Shown here: piece after piece, positions 5,726-12,504 of the stretch | Numbering within the stretch: position 1 is the first letter of the stretch | How the letters are laid out: every line of letters starts with the position of its first letter | NCBI GenBank assembly: GCA_900766795.1 | Contig: CAAFWX010000244.1 | Span: 1 to 12,504 of the forward strand | Length of the DNA stretch: 12,504 bases | DNA from: Oscillospiraceae bacterium | Lineage (GTDB): Bacteria > Bacillota_A > Clostridia > Oscillospirales > Ruminococcaceae | Direction of reading: 5' to 3' | Notes under the pieces: generated by a model | The model's database searches: none | What the model was told of the DNA's origin: nothing | The model's input: the letters and a program-made list of their open reading frames with translations, nothing else | Program-made: the position numbers and the translations under genes

Positions 5726-5884
5726 TGCCCTGTTTTCTTACTATTATACACGAGATACTTTTTCGTGGCTCACTTTTTTCTTGGCGTTTCCAGCTTGGGT
5801 GGATCAGTTTTATTTTAGCAAATATACCTGACATTGTGCAGAAGAAAGGCAAATCCCCCTCGGCTAATCGGGAACACAAGCCGC
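5726..5884. other. non-coding stretch between converging units
   Basis: Together with the palindromic block this gap lies between the plus-strand operon and the minus-strand genes. It is AT-rich with T runs around 5760-5780 and a small inverted pair CACGA/TCGTG (5749-5753 and 5763-5767). Frames that cross it have no good start site, ribosome binding site or family resemblance. A TATAAT-like sequence is present on the minus strand (5748-5743), but its -35 is poor and it would drive nothing recognisable. It may be debris of the lost kinase region or part of a longer repeat. Confidence 0.4.
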
Positions 5885-5919
5885 AAAAAGCGCCGCACCC
5901 CAATACGGGAGGCGGCGCT
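5885..5919 (-). terminator. intrinsic terminator of the minus-strand two-gene unit
   Basis: AGCGCCGC (5889-5896) and GCGGCGCT (5912-5919) form a perfect 8-bp GC-rich stem, with an inner CCC/GGG pairing. On the minus strand it is followed by TTTTT (complement of 5885-5889). It lies 27 bp past the stop of the membrane protein gene, and marks the end of that transcript. Confidence 0.85.
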
Positions 5920-5945
5920 GCTGCCGTTTTCCGATTCTCGCCAGT

Positions 5946-6800
5946 TTATGAATTCTGCTCGGAAACGTGGATTTCGCGGATATCCTCGCTTTGGGAGGAA
6001 ATAACGCTCACGGTTCCGATGTGGTCTATCGGTGTGAAGGAGCCTTGCGTGGAGTTTTCCGCTTTCTTGTTCAGCATATTGATGATAACAACTGCTGCCA
6101 CGATGAGCACCGCTGCTGTGCCGATGATTCTGAGCCAACCCTTCGATTTTTCATAGGCTCGTTTGAGCTTTGGCACAAACCCCTTTGCCTGCTCATACAT
6201 TTGCAGGGTCTGATTGATATCAAGGTAAACTTGCATGAAATCGGTGTATATTCCGTTTTTCAGCTTTTGCAGGATAATGTTGATATAGGACAGCCTTTTG
6301 CATTCCTCCTCCGTCAAAAGGCTGTTGAACAGCGCAGCGTAAAGCTCCAGCGGAGTGCGCTGCTCGTTCGGGGAGATAAAGCAGTTCATGACCATTTCGC
6401 CGCGGTAAACGCAAACGCTGTTTTCGCTCAACATTCCCTTCAGAATGATATCGGGCAGGGAGGAATAGTCGATAAGCGAAAAGGTCAGACAGCGCAGCAT
6501 TTCCAGCTTTTTGCGAAGGTCGGTGTGCTGAACTCGGAAGTGAACAGCCGCGTTTTCTCCCTCGTAATAGTGCGTAATGATATAGAGGAAGGAGCTTTCC
6601 GTGAAACAGATGAGCTTTCCGCGTTCCGCAGCCGCATTGATATCCGTAATCCAGCGGTTTATCAGCTCAAGGCTCTTCACTTCACAGCATACGAATTGTT
6701 GACCACCGCGCTTTTTAGCTATGTAAATGCAAAGGTCGTCTGATTCCGAGATTATGCTTTGAATCGTGTATAAGCCGCCTTGAAGTCCCAACTTTATCAC
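5946..6800 (-). CDS. single-pass membrane protein with cytoplasmic domain, partner of the giant protein
   Basis: This 284-residue protein is not assigned to a family. The start is a GTG at 6800, only 2 bp after the giant gene's stop, with GGTGA 6 bases before it inside that gene's last codons, so translation is probably coupled. Residues 1-220 look soluble: a beta-rich start (GGLYTIQSIISESDDLCIYIAKKRGGQQ, written here as two parts GGLYTIQSII and CIYIAKKRGG), a middle FLYIITHYYEGE, and a helical end. KLKRAYEKSK then precedes one membrane span (about 222-243, IIGTAAVLIVAAVVIINML). The basic side indicates cytoplasmic N-terminus and an outer tail of about 40 residues. This plan recalls the pseudokinase-plus-membrane-anchor design of type VII secretion EssB/YukC, but no catalytic kinase motifs are seen and homology is unproven. 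Confidence 0.75.
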   Translation of the reverse strand: MIKLGLQGGLYTIQSIISESDDLCIYIAKKRGGQQFVCCEVKSLELINRWITDINAAAERGKLICFTESSFLYIITHYYEGENAAVHFRVQHTDLRKKLEMLRCLTFSLIDYSSLPDIILKGMLSENSVCVYRGEMVMNCFISPNEQRTPLELYAALFNSLLTEEECKRLSYINIILQKLKNGIYTDFMQVYLDINQTLQMYEQAKGFVPKLKRAYEKSKGWLRIIGTAAVLIVAAVVIINMLNKKAENSTQGSFTPIDHIGTVSVISSQSEDIREIHVSEQNS

Positions 6801-6802
6801 TT

Positions 6803-9800
6803 TTATTCACCAACTTTCTTTTTGAGGTCTGTTTCAAGTGTTGTTGTCTGCTCCGTAAGCTTGTTGATTCGCGCCGTTGACAGGTCCGTTTTGATGGAGC
6901 TTTCGGAGTCCACAAGTGTGTTCAGCGATTCGCCCATTAAATCGTTATTTTTTCCGACGTCGTTGGTAATGGTGCTGCTGAAGGACGACATATCCATTGC
7001 GACAAGTCTGACCAGCGTTTCGTTAGCTTTTGCGTAGGTTTCGTTTGTTGTGCGGATAATATCCTCAAGTCCGTTCAGTTTCTCGCCCAGCGCCTCGAGA
7101 GCGTTGGTGTTTTGCGCACGGTCGTAGGACATCGTTTGCAGCAAAGCGGAGTTGCTGATATTGTCTTGCTCCGAGGATTTCTTTGCATACTTAGCGTAAT
7201 AATCCTGTTTTACCTTGGCGATTTCTTTGGAGGGTGCCTCGCCCTTGCCCCATACAAAGTCTTTGCTAAGGAGGGAAGCCTGACCCCTGAACTGTTCTGT
7301 CACACGCTCCGCAGCGCCTGCGCGTCCATATACTTCGTTTGTGAATATCGCCTTCTTAATCTGATTGGACATACCGGATTTCTGGACAAGTTCCTTGCTG
7401 CCGCTGCGAAGGGTTGACCCCTTCATGTAGCTTGTCACCAGTTTTCTAGTGTCGAAAGCAATATCGCGCATTACAGAGATGACATACTGCTTAAAAGTCT
7501 TGAAGTCAACCGCCTTGGATTCATCCTTCTCTGCCCTTGACAAAAAGAATCTTCCGGGCTTATCCTGACAGTTCAGAATGGTGAACGGGTCGAATACCTC
7601 TCTTTTCTCGTCGATGGTGTAGCGGTTACGGAACGGGTCGTTTCGTGCCGCTCTGAGGTACATACGGTTATCTCCGAACTTCTTGTCGTTGTCGCCCAGA
7701 CGAATAAGTACCAGAGTGAGATTCTTAACATTTGTGCCTTTCTTTGTGTTCTCCAGCTGTTTCTGCTGTTCATCACGATTTGAGAAGAGGGTTTCCTGTT
7801 TCTTCTTTAAACCAATCAGCTTATCCTCGTTGGTTTTGAGTTCCTTGTCGACCTTAGCGCTTTCCTTGGAAATCGCCTTCTTTTTCGCTGAGTCGGAATT
7901 AGACTGCAATTCGTTCTGCTTATCCTTAAGGGTCTTGATGTTCAGGCTGACCGCGTCGATTTCCTTTTGTGCGGAGTCGATATCGTTATTGATGGAAATC
8001 AGCTTGTCTATCTCCCCCTTGACGCCCTTGAGGTCCTTGTCCGCTTGTTTTGCTTTTGTGACAATATCGTCGGTTTTGGAAGTGTCCTGATTTTCCATCA
8101 TTTCCTCAAGGTAAGCGCTTGTGCTTTGCTTTTCGATAAGCTCATTGATATAGCTTTCAGAGAAAATATCCTCCGATTGCGAGCCAACAGGGTGCTTAAA
8201 TAGCCACTCGATTTCGCCGACCTTTTCGTTGTAGGATTTCATTTTCTTCGCAAGTGTATCTGCCTTTTTCGACGCGTCGAACAAATACAGATGGCTGAGG
8301 TAGGCGAGTACCTGAACAGGCGACATGAAGAAAAGCTTGTCTTGAGGGGCGTTGAAGTCCATCTGGTCCTTCGAAACTGAGGAGATGGTGTTGTCGGTGA
8401 CGCCCGCGTCAATGGTCATCTGCTTGAATTTCTCAAGCACCTCGGGGTTTTGCTCCACCTTTTTGGCTTGCAGATAGTTCTGCATGATTGCATGATTCTC
8501 CGCTATTTTCGCCTCGCGAACCTTGAATTCGGACAGGTACTTCTTGTCCGCCTGTTTGAGGGTCTTAATGGAACTCAGGTGGAGATTTCTCAGCTTTTTG
8601 AGTTCTGGAATGATATCCCTCATCAGAATTGCGCTCTGGAGTACGGTTTCGTTATAGCCCAGACCGTGCATGGTTAGGAAGAAATTGTCAGCGTTATCGA
8701 ACAGCTTTTTCGCCTGCTCCAGCGTAACGTTCGCCTTTTTCTCCCAGTCCACCAGCTTTTGGTTGAAGAAAATCTCCGTTCCCGATTCGGGCTTGATGAA
8801 TTTCGAGTCCGCGTCATATTCCCACTTTCCGTCCTTTCGCGCGGCATGAGCGGAAAACTCGATACCCGCGATTTTCTTCTCGGCGATATTGAACGAGAAC
8901 AACTCCTTGTCCACGAACGCCAGCAGCTTGGCGCGGAAGAACGCCTGCAGCTGTGCCACCAAATCCGCCTTTAGCGAGAGGGAGAGGGAGGTCTTTTGGT
9001 CGTCGAAGGAGAACCCCTTGCCCTTGTCGTAATTCAAGCCCATTTTCGCCGATAATTTGCAGGCGGAGGGGTCTGCCCTGCCGAGCAGCTGACCGCGCAG
9101 ACCGAGGGTTGCGTTAATTCCGGGCACACCGAACTTGATATAAGCCTCCACGCCTATACCTGCCAGCGCTTTCTTTATGTCCAGGTCAAGCCCCAAATCA
9201 AAGCTTGTCCTGTTGTCGTCCTTGGCGAAATTAATCTCCGCGGTGGTATCCATAAGAATACCCGCGCCCGCGAAAAGCGCACCGCCCACGGAAACCCCCG
9301 GTACCAGCGGTACGTCAAGGTCCAGTCCGAGCAAGTGGGGGACGCCATCCGAGGTTTTCATATCCTCGGGAGCGGCAAGGGTATACTTTACTCCCAGCTT
9401 ATAGGTTCCCGGATTGAAGATACCCTTTAGCTTATCCTTGATGATATCGACCTCGTAGTCCTTGTCTGCAAAGGTGATGTCCGACAGGTTGTAGTCGAAC
9501 TTTTTGCTTGCAAAGGAATAGGTGATTTTCGGCAGGGTCGCCGACACGTTGGGTATTTTGTCGAGCAGCGCGTTGAACGGGGAATCTCCTTTTCCCTTTG
9601 TTTTGCCGATGGTGACGTTATTTAGGGCAAGCTCGTTTTCGGTTTGGGTGATGGAGGCAACGGTTATTCCCGCGCCGAGAGAGGGGATTTTCAGGGCAGC
9701 GTTGTTCAGTTCCTTTATTCTCGGAACAAAAGCCTTGTCCTTGCTGAATACCAGCGTACCGCCGACAGAGCCTTCGGCATATTCCGACTCGAACCCTATG

Positions 9801-12504
9801 CTGCCGCCAAGCTCAATGTCATTCATTGTGCCGCCCTCTTTGATTATGGAAAGAGAGGGATTGCTTATGCTCATAAGTCCGCCGAAGAATTCGTGCTTGC
9901 CCTCTAGGGTTCCTGTGAAGGTCGTGAAGTCAAAGCCTGACGCGGACATAACGACATTTGCAGCCTCGGTTTTGAATTCCGCCCCACCGAGGTGGTCGAG
10001 CTTAACAGTACCCGTCAGGACATCAGCGGCAAGCTCGTTGTTTGCGGTTATGTGAATGTTTTCCGCCCCGACCTTATATTGGTCGAAGACGGTGACCTCT
10101 GCGCCGATTTCGTCGAAGCTTGCGGTCTGCTCGCTCTTTGAAATTTTCATTTTGAGATGACCGCTGAGCGCTGCCTTTACGGGCAGCGGGCTGAAGTCGA
10201 TGGCGGTGTTTTCCTTAGAAAGAACGGTGTCCACCGCAAAGCCCTCGTTCAAGAGGTCGAAACTGAAAGCGGAAAGCGCCTTTTTCTCCAGAATGAACAA
10301 GCCGCCCGTGCTGCTGACGGTGACAGCCTTTGAGCCAAGACCGTCTTTGCTGAGTGAAAAATCCTGCGCAGCAATGCTAAGCCCGTCAATTCTGACCAGC
10401 CCGTCCAGTATGGAGAGGGTATCCTTCGCGAATCCGAGGGTCTGCGCGGAAATTACTCCGTTGGAGTAGGAAAGTCCGTCGGCGTTTACCTTCAGGAGAT
10501 TAGCGAAATCGAGGCAAAGGCTGCCGCCGACGCTGAAATCAACGCTGCCCTTTGAATAGGCGCCGCTAAGCGAAAGCTTATCTCCGCTGAGGGCGAATGC
10601 GCCGAAGGCGGCGGCAATATCGACCTCGTCCGCTTTCGCCGACGCCTTGAATGCCTCCCCCTTGGGATTGGAAATGGAAACAGACGCAGATTGCGCGGAA
10701 AGGATTCCGCCGAGGGAGATTGCCTTCTTGCCGAAGGTGATATCGTCAAAGAACAGTCCGTCCTTTGTTATGCTGAGATTCTTGATTTCCTGTGTGAGCG
10801 TGCCGCCGAAAACGTTGTTCAGCTGCGCGGAGGCGTTGGTGAGGGTGAATTCGTTTTTGCTGAGCGTACCGCTGATGTCAACCGCTTTGAAAACCGAGTT
10901 GCCGAGGGAAAGCTCCTTGCCTGTGAAATCAAAGGAATCACCCTGTGAGTTTTCCTTAATACTGAATCCCTGCATGGAAAGAGAACCGAGCGTGAGTTCG
11001 ATTTCGTCAATTCCAAGCAGTTTCGGCGCATAGCTGTTCGCCTTGTTAAACTCCAGGTGCGTCACAGCGGAAAAGTCTACGGAACCCGCCTTGACCCCTG
11101 CCTTGACATTAGCGAAAATCTGCTCGATATTGGTTGAGGTGATGGTCTTTTGGTCATTGCCGAGGGTTATCGTGTCGCCGAAAAGGCTGACGGGGCTGAA
11201 GGCAGCGTCCAGCGAGGAATAGGAGATTTCGTTTCCGATGGAAACATTCTTTGCGTTCAGGTCCGCCAGGGTTTTTCCCAGCGCCGAAATCGTTCCGTTA
11301 ATCGAATCCGCCTTAAACGCGCCGTTTCCGACGCTGATTTGATTTGCGTTTAGAACGACTGCTTTTTTAAGTAAATCAACGCCGATATTAAAGTTATCGG
11401 TGATGGGGGTAATCTGCCCCTCGCCCTTTTTGCTGATTCCGATTTTGCCGCTGAAGGTAAAGACGGTTCCGCTGAAGGGTGAAATGCTTTGGTTTTCGAG
11501 CGTTGCGCTGCCCTCAAAGCCCTCTTTAGTAAGCGCAATGTTAGGCTTAGTAACGGTCTTTCCGAGAATGCTGATGTAATCCGCAGAGAAATCCACCCTT
11601 CCGCCCTCGGAAAGGCTTACTCCCGACGCTCCCAGCGAGAGCTTTTCGGCGGAAAGTTTCATATTGCTGAAGGAGAGGAGGTCGCCGAAAAAAACGGCGG
11701 TCTTACCTTCTGCCTCTGTTACCACCGAGCCGGTCAGAACGTTGTCCCCAAAGGAAATGTCGGAAAGTCCGAATTTCACGATATCGAGATAACCCGCCTC
11801 CAGCGCGCCCGAATCCGTTTTCGCGGTAACGCTGTTTTCCGAATAGGTCACGCTGCCGCTTACGTTGCTTGCTTTTATGAAGAACCCGCCCAGCTCATGG
11901 TTTGCGGCAAGACTGCTTATCATAAATTCGGCAGAAAAGCCCTTGTCCGCCGTGTCGGACAGCTTTAGCGCTGAGCTTTTTGCGGTGAGGAATCCGCCCA
12001 GGTCTATATCGTTTGCCGAGGTGGTAATCTCGTCAAAGGTGAAACCGTCTTTTCCGATATGCGCGTTCTTGATTTCGGTTTTCACCAGTTCCTTGCCGGC
12101 ATTGACAACGGAAACATTTGCCGACTGTACGTCGAGCGCGTCCTTTGCGACGTTGCCCTTGAGGGCGCTGAGGGAAATGTGTTCGCCGATTTTGATTAGG
12201 TTTGCGGCAAAGGAAACTCCCGTTTCGCCGTAAGAAAGGCTCATTCCCTCCAGCGTTCCGCCTGCGATGGAAGCGTTGACGTTTGTGAATTTAATCTCGG
12301 GGACAGGCTTGCCCTTTTCGAGATGCGCGGAGAAACCGCCGTCACCCGAAACGCTCCCTGCGGAAAGCTTGAAGGAGTTAGCAAAGTCGTACTTTGTGAG
12401 ATTTTCGGTTATGGTGAGGGTGGACTTGTTGAAATGAACCGCCCCGCCGAGAATGTCGAACTCCGACGCCGTGCCCAGAATCGGCGATTCGGTAGCAAGG
12501 GAAT
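6803..12504 (-). CDS. giant repetitive beta-rich protein with coiled coil (5' end outside the window)
   Basis: The frame is open without a stop from the TAA at 6803-6805 to the right edge, at least 1,899 codons; the first in-window ATG (12244) is internal and not a supported start. Numbering from that ATG: about 1-960 (12244 to 9370) plus the preceding 86 residues are Ser/Gly/Ala-rich beta repeats with recurring KDG-x-x-F-D-x-I and LGG-hydrophobic motifs; about 960-1130 is Gly-rich amphipathic strands ending in SLSLKADLVAQLQAFFRAKL; 1160-1400 is charged helix; 1400-1505 a strong coiled coil rich in Lys/Asp/Gln; 1505-1607 a distinct compact block (LVLIRLGDNDKKFGDNRMYL, FDPFTILNC); 1700-1813 helical with many Asn/Thr. 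Cysteines are very few. No family is recognised. Upstream signal sequence, promoter and start are unseen. A structural, fibre-like, tape-measure-like or surface role is inferred. Confidence 0.8.
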   Translation of the reverse strand, partial: SLATESPILGTASEFDILGGAVHFNKSTLTITENLTKYDFANSFKLSAGSVSGDGGFSAHLEKGKPVPEIKFTNVNASIAGGTLEGMSLSYGETGVSFAANLIKIGEHISLSALKGNVAKDALDVQSANVSVVNAGKELVKTEIKNAHIGKDGFTFDEITTSANDIDLGGFLTAKSSALKLSDTADKGFSAEFMISSLAANHELGGFFIKASNVSGSVTYSENSVTAKTDSGALEAGYLDIVKFGLSDISFGDNVLTGSVVTEAEGKTAVFFGDLLSFSNMKLSAEKLSLGASGVSLSEGGRVDFSADYISILGKTVTKPNIALTKEGFEGSATLENQSISPFSGTVFTFSGKIGISKKGEGQITPITDNFNIGVDLLKKAVVLNANQISVGNGAFKADSINGTISALGKTLADLNAKNVSIGNEISYSSLDAAFSPVSLFGDTITLGNDQKTITSTNIEQIFANVKAGVKAGSVDFSAVTHLEFNKANSYAPKLLGIDEIELTLGSLSMQGFSIKENSQGDSFDFTGKELSLGNSVFKAVDISGTLSKNEFTLTNASAQLNNVFGGTLTQEIKNLSITKDGLFFDDITFGKKAISLGGILSAQSASVSISNPKGEAFKASAKADEVDIAAAFGAFALSGDKLSLSGAYSKGSVDFSVGGSLCLDFANLLKVNADGLSYSNGVISAQTLGFAKDTLSILDGLVRIDGLSIAAQDFSLSKDGLGSKAVTVSSTGGLFILEKKALSAFSFDLLNEGFAVDTVLSKENTAIDFSPLPVKAALSGHLKMKISKSEQTASFDEIGAEVTVFDQYKVGAENIHITANNELAADVLTGTVKLDHLGGAEFKTEAANVVMSASGFDFTTFTGTLEGKHEFFGGLMSISNPSLSIIKEGGTMNDIELGGSIGFESEYAEGSVGGTLVFSKDKAFVPRIKELNNAALKIPSLGAGITVASITQTENELALNNVTIGKTKGKGDSPFNALLDKIPNVSATLPKITYSFASKKFDYNLSDITFADKDYEVDIIKDKLKGIFNPGTYKLGVKYTLAAPEDMKTSDGVPHLLGLDLDVPLVPGVSVGGALFAGAGILMDTTAEINFAKDDNRTSFDLGLDLDIKKALAGIGVEAYIKFGVPGINATLGLRGQLLGRADPSACKLSAKMGLNYDKGKGFSFDDQKTSLSLSLKADLVAQLQAFFRAKLLAFVDKELFSFNIAEKKIAGIEFSAHAARKDGKWEYDADSKFIKPESGTEIFFNQKLVDWEKKANVTLEQAKKLFDNADNFFLTMHGLGYNETVLQSAILMRDIIPELKKLRNLHLSSIKTLKQADKKYLSEFKVREAKIAENHAIMQNYLQAKKVEQNPEVLEKFKQMTIDAGVTDNTISSVSKDQMDFNAPQDKLFFMSPVQVLAYLSHLYLFDASKKADTLAKKMKSYNEKVGEIEWLFKHPVGSQSEDIFSESYINELIEKQSTSAYLEEMMENQDTSKTDDIVTKAKQADKDLKGVKGEIDKLISINNDIDSAQKEIDAVSLNIKTLKDKQNELQSNSDSAKKKAISKESAKVDKELKTNEDKLIGLKKKQETLFSNRDEQQKQLENTKKGTNVKNLTLVLIRLGDNDKKFGDNRMYLRAARNDPFRNRYTIDEKREVFDPFTILNCQDKPGRFFLSRAEKDESKAVDFKTFKQYVISVMRDIAFDTRKLVTSYMKGSTLRSGSKELVQKSGMSNQIKKAIFTNEVYGRAGAAERVTEQFRGQASLLSKDFVWGKGEAPSKEIAKVKQDYYAKYAKKSSEQDNISNSALLQTMSYDRAQNTNALEALGEKLNGLEDIIRTTNETYAKANETLVRLVAMDMSSFSSTITNDVGKNNDLMGESLNTLVDSESSIKTDLSTARINKLTEQTTTLETDLKKKVGE

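Noticed and set aside
5535..5903. Minus-strand frame of 122 codons across the palindromic block
   Set aside because: It is antisense to the kinase remnant and the repeat, has an Arg/Ser/Gly-rich composition typical of shadow frames, and lies beyond the terminator at 5885-5919.
5725..6156. Plus-strand frame of 143 codons across the convergent region
   Set aside because: It crosses the terminator of the opposite unit and the 3' part of the membrane protein gene, with no ribosome binding site or recognisable domain.
7732..8047. Coiled coil of the giant protein read as an SMC-type ATPase
   Set aside because: No Walker A, signature or Walker B motif occurs in the protein; only heptad-like Lys/Asp/Gln-rich helix is visible.
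9880..12110. CRISPR or DNA-level satellite in the giant gene
   Set aside because: The repetition is at protein level with diverged DNA and coding frame maintained; there are no identical repeats with regular spacers.

Overview
The window looks like a chromosomal segment of a gut Firmicute, probably a Ruminococcus/Oscillospiraceae-type clostridium. This is inferred from near-balanced base composition, strong purine-rich ribosome binding sites, consensus sigma-A-type promoters, a lipoprotein signal peptide of Gram-positive type, a bile salt hydrolase and a glycan-degrading lipoprotein. No rRNA, tRNA or CRISPR array is visible.

Layout, left to right: (1) the last 31 codons of an unidentified gene; (2) a single-gene unit for a choloylglycine (bile salt) hydrolase, 257-1231 (+), with its own promoter; (3) a single-gene unit on the minus strand, 1294-2451, for a GH5-like glycoside hydrolase lipoprotein, with a consensus promoter at 2512-2540 and a terminator at 1255-1286; (4) a divergent regulatory region of about 420 bp; (5) a plus-strand operon for a three-part ABC-2 transporter (two permeases and one ATPase, 2874-5500). 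Its leader holds a promoter, a 25-codon small ORF (2727-2804) and a strong intrinsic terminator (2829-2862) just before the first permease ribosome binding site, which is a classic attenuator layout; (6) the amputated start of a P-loop kinase gene (5522-5650), broken by a palindrome-rich block at about 5597-5725; (7) non-coding sequence to 5945; (8) two minus-strand genes that converge on it: a membrane-anchored 284-residue protein (5946-6800) and, 2 bp upstream of it, a giant repetitive protein (6803 to beyond 12504, at least 1,899 residues in the window).

The first half of the window is ordinary host-associated metabolism plus an efflux-type transporter whose expression may be set by leader-peptide attenuation. 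The second half is the least explained. The giant protein runs from Ser/Gly/Ala-rich beta repeats, through an amphipathic segment, into coiled coils and a distinct globular block. It is tightly coupled to a small protein with a cytoplasmic domain, one membrane segment and a short outer tail. Together they look like a surface, secretion or injection-type apparatus, but no family can be named from sequence reading alone.
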